This document shows, one piece after another, positions 1 through 8,498 of a stretch of 64,000 nt of DNA. The notes below the pieces were generated by a model. That model was not told where the DNA came from. It searched no databases and worked only from the letters and a program-made list of their open reading frames with translations. Each line of letters begins with the position of its first letter. Position 1 is the stretch's first letter. This DNA is from Agarilytica sp045430305 (lineage in GTDB: Bacteria; Pseudomonadota; Gammaproteobacteria; Pseudomonadales; Cellvibrionaceae). Location: assembly GCA_045430305.1 (NCBI GenBank), contig JAILXW010000002.1, positions 124,001-188,000 of the forward strand. The letters run 5' to 3'. The position numbers were made by a program, and so were the translations under genes.

Positions 1-1
1 C

Positions 2-2824
2 TATTTCAATGCGCGAGCACGTGTTGTGGGCGGGCAGGTGAATGCGGTTATGGGGTCACCTGCTATTGAAAATATTCACGCTAATGTGTCTGTCAATTTG
101 TTTGGAGGGCGTGCAGATGTAAGTGTGAAAGATGGCTTCACCTTAGGTTTGCCCAAGGTATACCACGAAGCATTAGTGTTTGATGAAGTTGAGGGGCAAA
201 TTTCTTGGGAGCTGGATTTTAAAGAGCGCATTGCTTATATAACTAGCGGTTTAGTGAAGGTGAAAAACCCAGATGAAGAGGCTTCTGGTTATATAAGTTT
301 AACCTTGCCGTTCGCTAAAAAATACGGCACGCAACATATGACCTTGGCTCTGGGTCTAAAAAATACACTTGCGCGCAACCATAAGAAATATGTTCCTAAA
401 ACAATTCCGAAGCATCTCTATGATTGGCTAGATACCAGTATTAAAGAGGGGCGTTTGGCCAATATCGAATTTCTTTATCACGGCTCGATAGAGGGTGATC
501 CCGTTGTTGACCCGTCAATACAGCTATATGGTGAAGTGTATGACGGCAATCTTGTTTTTGATCCGCAATGGCCGAAACTAGAAGGTGTAAGTGGTTCGCT
601 CCGTTTAAATAATGAAGCGCTGGATGTACGTATTGATGAGGCGTCTTTACTTGGAAACTCAGTTTACGATGCCGCGATTCATCTAGTCGATGACCCTACA
701 AGTGACGGTCGTGCATTATCGATTGAAGGCAGTTTGCTAAGTGATGCGAGCGCGGCGATTACTTTATTAAAAAGCAGCCCGATTAAAGAGATTATTGGTT
801 CTACTTTCGATGCCTGGGAATTTTCTGGTGGTGTTACCGCTAAAGTAGCTTTATTTATACCATTAGAATCCGAGAGTAGCGGTTTGTCTCACAAGATTGA
901 CGTGAGTTTCGATAAGGCCGAAGTCAATATGCCTGATATAGGGCTGGCCCTGAATGATATTGGCGGCATCTTGCATTACCAGTCAGAAAAAGGAATGTAT
1001 GCAGAAAAAATTGGAGGCAGTGTGTGGGGGCGTCCGTTTGAAGCCGCTATTTCTACTGTTAATAATGATGCCGGTGGGCAAGACACGCTGATCGATTTTT
1101 CTGGTCGTGCATCGGTGAGCGATCTTTACTCATGGACTCAGCAACCCGCGTTGCGTTTTTCTGAAGGTGAATCCACTGTGCTTGGACAGTTAAAAATCCC
1201 AAGTAGTGAGTCAGGCAAGCCTTTTGAAATCAATGTGAAATCTCAATTGGTGGGGGTGTCGTTAAATCTACCTGAACCGTTAGGGAAAGAAAAATCAAAG
1301 CCCGTAGGTTTTTCTAGTCGCTTACGTTTTTTTGATGATGGTGAAGAGTACCAATTTACAATTGATGATCAATTTCGTTTGAGCCTACTTACTTCAGAAG
1401 ACGAAAGTACGAGCGCGAAAATTGAGTTTAATAACTTTTCTCCAGATGAAAAAACAGACGCGCGCATAGCAGCGACCAAGGATTACAGAATAAGTGGCCG
1501 GATCTCGCATGCTGATTTAGAAAAGTGGGACGAAATAAAAGACCAATACTTTAAATACGAAGAAGAAATCAGCTTGGGGTCGGATGAGGTGGATGATACA
1601 CCGGTATTCTTCGAAGTCGATATTGATAAATTTTTACTTGGAACGTTTGAAATAGAGAATATAACCATCGAAGGGCAGCGCGATGTGCCTTTTTGGGTTT
1701 TAAATGTCGACAGTAAATTGATGGCGGGTAAGGTAAAAGTCCCTGAAGATGACCGGCCAATTACTTTGGATCTAAGCTATCTTCGTTTTGAAGATGAAGA
1801 ATCAGAAAAAGAGGGTGGGGTAGAAAGTGTTGATGGAGCGGATCTCGTAGATGAAAGTGTGTTGGCTGACATTGATTTAGCGCGTGCTGTAGATATTGAT
1901 TTTAGTGCGGATGAGTTTTCTTTAGGTGCGGTCAATTACGGCGCCTGGGATTTTAAATTACGCCGTATTGAAGACGGGGTTTTTGTGCATGACATCAAGG
2001 CCAAGCTTAAAGGCATGGAGGTTGGTGGCGGCAGTGACAAGGATGGTGAGAAAAATAAAGGCGCAGAATTTACATGGCTACAAAAAGAGAGTGGGCAAAG
2101 CAGTAAATTTAGTGGCCAAATAAAGGCGGATGACTTGGCAGACGTGTTTGAAGCTTGGGGGCAAGAAAAACTTATTGAAAGTAAGTCGGCGAAAATTGAT
2201 ATCGACGCACTATGGCCTGGCGCGCCAGATGAGGTCACGGTAAAAACGGTACAGGGTCTTGTTAAGCTTGATATTCGAAAAGGGAGCTTTGAACGCGGGG
2301 CCGGTAGTGATGAAAGTGCATTGTTGCGACTGTTGGCGCTTTTTAATTTCGATACGATTCTTCGACGTTTGCGTTTGGATTTTTCTGATCTGGCGTCACA
2401 AGGGTTTTCTTTCGATCGAGTGTATGGTGATCTGGATTTTAATAATGGAAAAATTTATTTCAGTGAGCCCCTTATTGTAGAGTCCTCTTCTTCGACAGTT
2501 CAGTTGGTGGGTACGATCGATGCAATAAAAGAAAAGCTAGACACAGAAATGATTGTTACGCTGCCTTTGGCAAGTAGTGCGGCTTTCGCAACGGCGCTGG
2601 TGGTTAACTTGCCTGCTGCGGTAGGGCTGTACGTTATGAGTAAATTGTTTAAGAAACAGCTCGATAAAGCCTCATCTTTGAAGGTGGAGGTGCGTGGCCG
2701 CTGGGAAGATCCGAAAGTTAAAGTGAGAAAAATATTCAACGTGAAAGATATGGAAAAGCGCGGTGAAGAAGTGAAAAAACAACAAGAACAAGATATTTTA
2801 CAGACTGAAAATGGCGAGTACTAG
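2..2824 (+). CDS. yhdP: YhdP-family AsmA-like envelope protein, 3' part
   Basis: The reading frame is open from the first bases of the window, so the start lies upstream; about 940 residues are present of a family usually near 1270. YhdP is an inner-membrane-anchored, AsmA-like protein with a long periplasmic beta-rich groove, implicated with TamB and YdbH in moving phospholipid to the outer membrane. What is visible is the long beta-rich body with many alternating hydrophobic and acidic segments, and the family's C-terminal region, which has a hydrophobic stretch (about positions 2575-2650) followed by a basic tail. An acidic, low-complexity insert lies near 1795-1860. The next gene starts three bases after the stop, so the two are probably co-transcribed. 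Identification rests on overall pattern, length and the nitrilase neighbour, not on a catalytic motif. Confidence 0.85.
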   Translation, partial: YFNARARVVGGQVNAVMGSPAIENIHANVSVNLFGGRADVSVKDGFTLGLPKVYHEALVFDEVEGQISWELDFKERIAYITSGLVKVKNPDEEASGYISLTLPFAKKYGTQHMTLALGLKNTLARNHKKYVPKTIPKHLYDWLDTSIKEGRLANIEFLYHGSIEGDPVVDPSIQLYGEVYDGNLVFDPQWPKLEGVSGSLRLNNEALDVRIDEASLLGNSVYDAAIHLVDDPTSDGRALSIEGSLLSDASAAITLLKSSPIKEIIGSTFDAWEFSGGVTAKVALFIPLESESSGLSHKIDVSFDKAEVNMPDIGLALNDIGGILHYQSEKGMYAEKIGGSVWGRPFEAAISTVNNDAGGQDTLIDFSGRASVSDLYSWTQQPALRFSEGESTVLGQLKIPSSESGKPFEINVKSQLVGVSLNLPEPLGKEKSKPVGFSSRLRFFDDGEEYQFTIDDQFRLSLLTSEDESTSAKIEFNNFSPDEKTDARIAATKDYRISGRISHADLEKWDEIKDQYFKYEEEISLGSDEVDDTPVFFEVDIDKFLLGTFEIENITIEGQRDVPFWVLNVDSKLMAGKVKVPEDDRPITLDLSYLRFEDEESEKEGGVESVDGADLVDESVLADIDLARAVDIDFSADEFSLGAVNYGAWDFKLRRIEDGVFVHDIKAKLKGMEVGGGSDKDGEKNKGAEFTWLQKESGQSSKFSGQIKADDLADVFEAWGQEKLIESKSAKIDIDALWPGAPDEVTVKTVQGLVKLDIRKGSFERGAGSDESALLRLLALFNFDTILRRLRLDFSDLASQGFSFDRVYGDLDFNNGKIYFSEPLIVESSSSTVQLVGTIDAIKEKLDTEMIVTLPLASSAAFATALVVNLPAAVGLYVMSKLFKKQLDKASSLKVEVRGRWEDPKVKVRKIFNVKDMEKRGEEVKKQQEQDILQTENGEY

Positions 2825-2827
2825 AAC

Positions 2828-3730
2828 GTGCCAAATGTGAGAAACGATAGTGGCATTGAAAGTAAAAATGAGCGAGAAGTATCGAGTGACGCTGTAACTA
2901 CAAGCTCGTTAAGAGTTGCCAGTGTTCAGATGATTAGCAGCGATTGCGCTGAAGCGAATATCGCGAAAGCCGAAACGTATCTAGAAAAAGCAAGCGCTGA
3001 GCGAGTGGATGTGTTGGTGTTGCCTGAGAACTTTGTTACTTATGGCCAAAAACACAAACCAGACTTTAGAGAGCAGGGCGAATATGTTGCGCGCATGTCT
3101 GAGCTTGCGAAACAATACCAAACTGCCATTGTTGCGGGCTCATATCCGCTTTCCTCAAAAAACATTCGTGACAGTACCGGTGAACTAGAGGATAGCAAGC
3201 GCTTTGCCAGTTCTTTGGTTTTTGATCAACAAGGAGCGCTATTAGCGCAGTACAACAAAATCCATTTGTTTGATGCTTTGGTCAATGATTCTGTGCGCGC
3301 TTATAAAGAATCGGATGAATATATTCACGGTGATCAGGCCGTGTGTTTTTCGTTGTCGTCTATCACTTGCGGTGTATCAATTTGCTACGATTTGCGTTTT
3401 CCTGAGCTGTTTTCTCAATTGGCAGCTGCCGGGGCGCAAGTTATTTTTGTGCCGGCGGCCTTTACTGTGCCGACGGGTAAAGCGCATTGGGAATTGTTGT
3501 TGTGCGCCCGCGCAGTTGAGACGCAGTGTTACATTGTTGCCGCAGACCAGGGTGGTGAGCACCCGCGAGGTCGAGCCACTTGGGGGCACAGTATGATCAT
3601 TAGCCCCTGGGGTGACAAAATGGCGTCTATGGAAATGGGCGAAGGCATGTTGTGCGCGGATCTCAATATGGGTGAGCTAGAAAACATTCGACGTAAAATG
3701 CCAGTGCAAAGTCATCGTAGGTTAGTGTAA
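2828..3730 (+). CDS. Carbon-nitrogen hydrolase, Nit1/YbeM type (probable deaminated-glutathione amidase)
   Basis: This 300-residue member of the nitrilase superfamily has the full Glu-Lys-Cys triad: E67 in LPENF, K144 in YNKIHLFD and C186 in SICYDLRFPE. The YNKIHLFD block and the C-terminal ending in QSHRR resemble the Nit1/YbeM branch, which hydrolyses deaminated glutathione as a metabolite-repair step in the cytoplasm; that substrate is inferred from the family. The start is GTG, three bases after the yhdP stop. About 28 N-terminal residues before the first beta strand (SLRVASVQM) are extra compared with the family, so a later start is possible. In many gammaproteobacteria this gene sits between yhdP and tldD; here tldD does not follow. 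Confidence 0.88.
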   Translation: MPNVRNDSGIESKNEREVSSDAVTTSSLRVASVQMISSDCAEANIAKAETYLEKASAERVDVLVLPENFVTYGQKHKPDFREQGEYVARMSELAKQYQTAIVAGSYPLSSKNIRDSTGELEDSKRFASSLVFDQQGALLAQYNKIHLFDALVNDSVRAYKESDEYIHGDQAVCFSLSSITCGVSICYDLRFPELFSQLAAAGAQVIFVPAAFTVPTGKAHWELLLCARAVETQCYIVAADQGGEHPRGRATWGHSMIISPWGDKMASMEMGEGMLCADLNMGELENIRRKMPVQSHRRLV

Positions 3731-3917
3731 TTCGCCTATTTGGGTGTACGTACGTATGCGCGAGAAACAGTAGTTTGGTTTGAAAGGCATTTATGTACAA
3801 TTTTGTGATGATTTATTCATAGCGTGTCGTTAATCTAAGGTATCGCTTGAATTTAATTTCTTACAGAAAGTAGATAAGACTCGTTAGTGCTTGTTGGAAT
3901 GAGGTAAAGGTTTGCAC

Positions 3918-4517
3918 ATGACACGCTCCAAAAAAACAATGGCATTGTTGGTGCTCTCGGCAGTGGTTTTCGGTGTTTGTCTTGCGCAATTTTCATTTGG
4001 GAATAAATGGTCGGCACCCGATACGCAAGCGCCCTCTCAATCACTTTCTTTAGAGATAGAACAAGCCAAGCAATTGATTCATGATGGCGCAGACTTGTCT
4101 GCCGTATCTGATGATGTGTGGCGGCGGCTTCTGGATGAAAAATCCTATTATGTACTTTGGGAAAATGGTACAGAACGTTCTTTTACCGGTAACTTATTAA
4201 ATGAGAATCGGGAAGGTGTATTTGTCAGTAAGGGATGTCGTATTCCCGTGTTTAAATCGGAGCACAAGTTCAAATCAGGCACGGGCTGGCCCAGTTTTTG
4301 GGATGTATTTAATAAAGAAAATGTAGTATTGAAAGAAGATCGCAGCTGGGGTATGCGCCGTATTGAAGTGTTGAGTAAATGTGGTGAGCACTTGGGGCAC
4401 GTGTTTGAAGACGGCCCCGAGCCAACGGGTTTTCGCTACTGTATTAATTCTGCTGCCTTGGCATTTGTGCCGACGGGGCAAGAGGATCCGCTTGGGCCGC
4501 TGAGCTTAAAGCCTTGA
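3918..4517 (+). CDS. msrB: Membrane-anchored peptide-methionine (R)-S-oxide reductase MsrB
   Basis: MsrB reduces methionine-R-sulfoxide in proteins. I chose ATG 3918 because an AAAGG Shine-Dalgarno lies about seven bases before it; a TTG six bases upstream is the only alternative. Residues 8-26 form a hydrophobic N-terminal anchor or signal, so the enzyme should work in the periplasm. The catalytic domain (about residues 70-185) has SGTGWPSF, HLGHVFEDGP and the catalytic cysteine in RYCINSAAL (C175). The two CXXC pairs that bind zinc in many MsrBs are each reduced to their second cysteine: SKGC and LSKC. This is therefore probably a zinc-free form. A terminator-like hairpin follows the stop, and the convergent darP lies beyond it. 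Confidence 0.9.
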   Translation: MTRSKKTMALLVLSAVVFGVCLAQFSFGNKWSAPDTQAPSQSLSLEIEQAKQLIHDGADLSAVSDDVWRRLLDEKSYYVLWENGTERSFTGNLLNENREGVFVSKGCRIPVFKSEHKFKSGTGWPSFWDVFNKENVVLKEDRSWGMRRIEVLSKCGEHLGHVFEDGPEPTGFRYCINSAALAFVPTGQEDPLGPLSLKP

Positions 4518-4537
4518 TTTCTATTTAGGGCTTTTTT
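4508..4537 (+). terminator. Terminator after msrB
   Basis: An imperfect hairpin pairs AAAGCC with GGGCTTT and is followed by a run of six T on the plus strand. It overlaps the end of msrB and lies between convergent genes. Confidence 0.5.
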
Positions 4538-5123
4538 AGTCGTCCCAGCTTTTACCCGGCTGTATCTCTCCTGAGTCACCTGCCTCTTCGTTATCTGGGC
4601 TTTCTGACGCAAGCGTGTCTCGAATTAATCGAAACAGTTTTCGTGCACTGGATGGCGGTTTGTTGTTGGTTTTTTCTTTTTCTGCTGAGCGAATAAGTTG
4701 TCGTAATTGCTGTCGGTCAACGTGTGGATACTGATCCATAAAGTCTTTTACTGTTTCGTTGTCGCTAAGCAGGGTATCTCGCCAGTGTTCTACCAGGTGA
4801 TGTTGTCGGGCGAGTTGGTGTGATGCTTCTACTATTTTTTGGTACGCCGCCTCAATGGCTTCATAATCCGCACCGCGTATTAATTTTCCGATAAATTGCA
4901 TGTGGCGTTTTTTGGCGCTGTTACTTTTAATGCTAGGGGCTTGTTCTATCGCATCGCGCAAACTTCCGTCTATAGGGATTTGCGCTTGTTGCTCGGGCGT
5001 GAGTTTGCTGATGGCGGTGCCGAGTTCTTGCAGGGCGTGCATTTCCCTTTTGACTTGCGATTTGCTTTTTTGCTCATCACCTTCAAAGTATTCGTCTTCA
5101 AAAATGTCTTCGTCTTCGTGCAT
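4536..5123 (-). CDS. darP: DarP/YjgA ribosome maturation factor (DUF615)
   Basis: The protein has 195 residues, close to the usual family length. It opens with a very acidic stretch (HEDEDIFEDEYFEGDEQ) followed by the family hallmark KSQVKREMHALQELG. The motif KKRHMQFIGKLIR near residue 72 is also typical. YjgA/DarP associates with the late 50S ribosomal precursor and helps mature the peptidyl-transferase centre. The C-terminal 30 residues are a low-complexity acidic tail. It is transcribed toward msrB, downstream of mgtE, separated by a gap of about 40 bases, so it may be part of the mgtE transcript. Confidence 0.9.
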   Translation of the reverse strand: MHEDEDIFEDEYFEGDEQKSKSQVKREMHALQELGTAISKLTPEQQAQIPIDGSLRDAIEQAPSIKSNSAKKRHMQFIGKLIRGADYEAIEAAYQKIVEASHQLARQHHLVEHWRDTLLSDNETVKDFMDQYPHVDRQQLRQLIRSAEKEKTNNKPPSSARKLFRLIRDTLASESPDNEEAGDSGEIQPGKSWDD

Positions 5124-5164
5124 AGCGTTGGGCCAATGATGTGCTGGGAAGCGGGAGAATGAAT

Positions 5165-6526
5165 CTAGGCGTAAAAATACGTCGCGAGGCCGAGAAAGGC
5201 AACAAAACCTACTACATCGGTGATGGTTGTTAGGGTGACTCCACCGGCAAGTGCAGGGTCGATTTTAAATTGTTTGAGAATAATTGGAAGCAGTGCGCCA
5301 GTAAGTGCCGCTATCACGAGATTCAATAACATCGCGGCCGCAATGATATAGGCGAGCAGTATATCTTGGAACCATATTGCGGCAACTATACCCATGACTA
5401 CCGCCCACAGGCAGCCGTTTAATAAGCCAACACGTACCTCGCGCGACAGTAGCCAGCGCATATTGCTGAGCCCTATATGCCCAACTGCCATACCTCGAAT
5501 GACCACCGTGAGTGTTTGCGTTCCTGCAACACCCCCCATACTTGCGACAATGGGCATTAATATCGCCAGCGTAACAACTTGGTCGATAGTGTCTTGGAAT
5601 ATTTTGATGACGCTGGCAACCATGATTACGGTCAGTAAATTAATACCGAGCCATATCGCCCGACGTGGCATTGTGCGAAATACAGTAGCAAAAGTATCTT
5701 CTTCTTCATCGAGACCGGCGAGACTCATGAACGAGTGATCGGCACTTTCACGAATTACATCCACCACATCATCAATGGTAATACGGCCGAGTAATTTACC
5801 TTGCTCATCAACGACAGGAGCGGTTACCCAGTCGTTTTGTTCAAATAGTTTGGCTACTTCACTATCGTGCATATCGGCCGGTATCGCATTCGTTTCTGTC
5901 ACCATGACTTCCCGCACGGTGGTGCTGGGGTCTGAGGTGAGCAGTGTTGCCAGTGGTAGCATGCCCAAGTAGTGGTCTTTGCGGTTTACTACGATCAGGG
6001 CGTCGGTAGAAGGGGGTAGGTCTTTATGCATGCGCAGGTAGCGCAATACCACTTCCAGAGTAGAGCGCGGACGCACGGTAATGGTGTCTGTGTTGGTGAG
6101 GCCGCCGGCGGTGTCTTCATCGTAAGAAAGAATAGTTTCAACGCGATCACGGTCCTGATCACTCATTGCCTCGAGTATTTCTTCGGTGACCTTTTCGGGT
6201 AACTGCTGGAGAATGTCCACCACGTCATCGGCGTCGAGGCCTTCGGTCAGTTCGACAATTTCTTCTGTGTCTAGGTCGCGAATAAATTCCGTTTGAATGT
6301 CATCAGGCAGCTCTTCGAGCACTTCACCAGCGGTTTCCTTATCAACTAAATCCCATATGACCGAGCGTGAAGGCGGCGGCGATGATTGCAGTAAGCGTGC
6401 AATTTCAACCGGTCTCAGGCTGTTGATCATTTTGTCGAGCTGATTCACAGTGCCGCTGCCAAGCAAGGTGTGAACGCGCGCAAGGTGGGTTTGCGATTTG
6501 CTCTCTTCTGCGGTGCTTTGTTGCAT
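5165..6526 (-). CDS. mgtE: Magnesium transporter MgtE
   Basis: At 453 residues this is the full MgtE architecture: an N-terminal helical MgtE_N domain (about 30-135, with repeated LLQSSPPPSRSVIWDLV and LPDDIQTEFIRDL elements), a pair of CBS domains (about 140-265) and five membrane helices (about 290-453). MgtE is a Mg2+-gated channel in the inner membrane; its acidic N and CBS domains sense cytoplasmic Mg2+. The membrane part carries the conserved PIVASMGGVAGTQT sequence of the ion pore. The ATG start at 6526 lies 30 bases after ptsO, and a ptsO-mgtE arrangement is common in related bacteria, so co-transcription is likely. Confidence 0.95.
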   Translation of the reverse strand: MQQSTAEESKSQTHLARVHTLLGSGTVNQLDKMINSLRPVEIARLLQSSPPPSRSVIWDLVDKETAGEVLEELPDDIQTEFIRDLDTEEIVELTEGLDADDVVDILQQLPEKVTEEILEAMSDQDRDRVETILSYDEDTAGGLTNTDTITVRPRSTLEVVLRYLRMHKDLPPSTDALIVVNRKDHYLGMLPLATLLTSDPSTTVREVMVTETNAIPADMHDSEVAKLFEQNDWVTAPVVDEQGKLLGRITIDDVVDVIRESADHSFMSLAGLDEEEDTFATVFRTMPRRAIWLGINLLTVIMVASVIKIFQDTIDQVVTLAILMPIVASMGGVAGTQTLTVVIRGMAVGHIGLSNMRWLLSREVRVGLLNGCLWAVVMGIVAAIWFQDILLAYIIAAAMLLNLVIAALTGALLPIILKQFKIDPALAGGVTLTTITDVVGFVAFLGLATYFYA

Positions 6527-6556
6527 GCAGTCTAGTCCGCGTGTGAATCTAAGGGT

Positions 6557-6826
6557 TTATTCGCCTTCGTCGAAGCGAGCGTTGATAAGGTTTAACAGTG
6601 CTTGCAGCGCTTCATCCGCATCGGGACCGTCGGTTTGCAAGGTGATTTCACTGCCTTTAGCTGCGGCCAGTAGCATCAGTGCCATGATGCTTTTACCATC
6701 GATACGCTTTTCACCAAAGCGCACTTCGATCTTGCTGTTGTAGCGGTTGGCGGTGTTGGCAAATTTTGTTGCCGCCCGCGCATGAAGCCCCAGCTTGTTG
6801 ATGATTTCGACCTGTTGTTCTGGCAT
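6557..6826 (-). CDS. ptsO: HPr-like phosphocarrier NPr of the nitrogen PTS
   Basis: This 89-residue protein is of standard HPr size. The phosphoryl-accepting histidine is H15 in KLGLHARAA, and the S46 region reads GKSIMALM. NPr passes phosphate from EI-Ntr (PtsP) to EIIA-Ntr (PtsN), a regulatory chain linked to nitrogen, potassium and envelope control. Its neighbours rapZ and ptsN on the same strand confirm the NPr rather than the sugar-PTS HPr assignment. About 75 bases separate it from rapZ. Confidence 0.95.
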   Translation of the reverse strand: MPEQQVEIINKLGLHARAATKFANTANRYNSKIEVRFGEKRIDGKSIMALMLLAAAKGSEITLQTDGPDADEALQALLNLINARFDEGE

Positions 6827-6901
6827 TAGTACAAAGTTATCGCGCGTTGTTGTTGCTTGGGTTTCAGTTACTGGGGCTGTGGTTACCGTATTTGCGCGGG
6901 G

Positions 6902-7765
6902 CTAATGGCCGGCGCTCTTTTTCAAGTGCTGATGGCGCACTTGCACATTCTTATAGGTGTTTTTGAAGGATTCCGCCAGCTTTTCACTGATATAAACGGA
7001 GCGGTGCATGCCTCCGGTACAGCCAATGCCAATGGTCAAATAGCTTCTGTTATTACTTTGAAGCGAAGGAAGCCACTTGAGAATGAAATGATAAATATCG
7101 TCAATCATTTCATTTACGGGTTCTTGCTCTGAAAGATAGTTTATCACGTCTTCATCAAGCCCCGTTTTTAATCGCAAACTGGGCACCCAGTGCGGATTGG
7201 GCAAACTGCGTACATCAAAAATATAATCTGCATCGAGGGGCGTACCATGTTTAAAGCCGAATGATACTAGGCTAATGGCCATGCCTTGACTGCTATCCCC
7301 TACCGCAATACTGCGGATGGTACTGCGCAGATCGTGATAATTCAGGCTACTGGTATCGACGATGATGTCGGCATCGGCTGCAATCGGTGAAAGAATGTCG
7401 CGTTCTTTTTCTAGTGCTTCACTGAGGCTGGTGTCGCCATCAGAGAGTGGATGCTTGCGGCGTGTTTCGTTATAGCGCCGGTGCAGTACATTGGTTTGCG
7501 TATCGAGGTAAATGATTTTGTAGTCTTCGCGGCTAATCCCGGCCACTTTCATAATACTGTTTACGTCGCTCAGGTCACCTTCAATATTGCGCGCGTCTAT
7601 TCCGAGCGCAAACTGCCGATCCTGTTGCTGGTGAATGTAGTTGGCAATCACCGGGAGCAAGGTCACGGGGATGTTGTCAATACAGGTAAAGCCTTCGTCT
7701 TCAAGTAACTGAAGAGCAGACGTTTTACCAGAACCAGATCGTCCGCTGATTACGAGTAAGCGCAT
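6902..7765 (-). CDS. rapZ: RNase adapter protein RapZ
   Basis: The 287-residue protein has an N-terminal P-loop (GRSGSGKT, residues 8-15) and the conserved C-terminal domain with IGIGCTGGMHRSV and a histidine-rich end. In enterobacteria RapZ binds GlcN6P and small RNAs and delivers GlmZ to RNase E, controlling glmS. That exact RNA circuit is not known to exist in this organism, so only the family assignment is firm. The start ATG at 7765 leads directly into the P-loop, as expected for the family. Confidence 0.95.
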   Translation of the reverse strand: MRLLVISGRSGSGKTSALQLLEDEGFTCIDNIPVTLLPVIANYIHQQQDRQFALGIDARNIEGDLSDVNSIMKVAGISREDYKIIYLDTQTNVLHRRYNETRRKHPLSDGDTSLSEALEKERDILSPIAADADIIVDTSSLNYHDLRSTIRSIAVGDSSQGMAISLVSFGFKHGTPLDADYIFDVRSLPNPHWVPSLRLKTGLDEDVINYLSEQEPVNEMIDDIYHFILKWLPSLQSNNRSYLTIGIGCTGGMHRSVYISEKLAESFKNTYKNVQVRHQHLKKSAGH

Positions 7766-7868
7766 GATAGTTGCCTCGAGGTGATTCGTCGCTGGCTTAA
7801 TTTTTATGTGAGTAGAAGCTTAATTCAGCGAAGGCTTTGTTAAGTTTAACTCGGGTCTAGTTAGAATT

Positions 7869-8315
7869 TTAGTTTAAAAGTATCGACTCTAACGCTTCAT
7901 TATCTTTGGCGCTGCGAAGTTTGCTCACAAAATCGCCTGTTTGCAGCTGTTCAGCCAGTTGAGCCAGCATTGCCAAGTGATCTGATTCGGCATTCTCGGG
8001 CACTAACATTGCAAAAATTATATCGACCGGCTCGTTATCGACAGAGTCAAAATCGATCGGGCTGTCGAGTGTAAGACAGACGCCATATGTGTCGCCGTTA
8101 GTGTTGAAACGGCAGTGCGGAATGGCGATACCGCCACCAATGCCCGTGGTGCCGAGTTTTTCGCGGCTGATCAGGTTCTGGTATAGCTCATCTAAATCAA
8201 AGCTTTCGATCGACTCGGAAAAGGTGCGAGCGATCATTTCGATGACGCGTTTTTTACTACCGCCTTCTATGTTGGCTTTGATTCGGTCTTGTTTGAGAAT
8301 TGCGTTAATTTGCAT
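7869..8315 (-). CDS. ptsN: PTS EIIA-Ntr regulatory protein
   Basis: The 148-residue protein is a typical EIIA-Ntr. H67 in GGGIAIPHCRF is the phosphorylation site. It accepts phosphate from NPr and regulates partners such as potassium systems and sensor kinases. I placed the start at ATG 8315 (MQINAILKQD), which matches family N-termini; the frame stays open to 8417, but the extra 34 residues do not look like protein from this family. No convincing Shine-Dalgarno precedes 8315. The gene sits between rapZ and rpoN, but hpf, usually just upstream, is absent. Confidence 0.92.
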   Translation of the reverse strand: MQINAILKQDRIKANIEGGSKKRVIEMIARTFSESIESFDLDELYQNLISREKLGTTGIGGGIAIPHCRFNTNGDTYGVCLTLDSPIDFDSVDNEPVDIIFAMLVPENAESDHLAMLAQLAEQLQTGDFVSKLRSAKDNEALESILLN

Positions 8316-8360
8316 ACAGCGGCTTTGTGGAGGGAGGTGGTTTACATCAACTTGTCGGTC

Positions 8361-8376
8361 AATACAGGCCTGTATT
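8361..8376. promoter_or_regulatory. Perfect 16-bp palindrome upstream of ptsN
   Basis: AATACAGGCCTGTATT is a perfect palindrome 45 bases upstream of the ptsN start, in the rpoN-ptsN gap. It could be an operator for a dimeric regulator. It is not a LexA box, because the half-sites are in the opposite order (ACAG then CTGT). Confidence 0.35.
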
Positions 8377-8498
8377 TTAACAAAACATGTTGTCGACAGG
8401 TGGCTATTGTTGCACAAGTGAATTAATTAATCTGTGAAACGAATAGCGATGATTACTCGATTTTCTTTTTAAAACATATTGTCTTATTTCTCGGTGTT

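Noticed and set aside
1936..2238. Opposite-strand frames inside yhdP and the giant lipoprotein
   Set aside because: Ser/Pro-rich shadow frames of acidic coding sequence.
8361..8376. LexA box
   Set aside because: The order is ACAG then CTGT with two bases between, not CTGT-N8-ACAG.
8316..8417. N-terminal extension of PtsN or an hpf remnant
   Set aside because: The extra 34 codons do not resemble either family and the region is too short for hpf.
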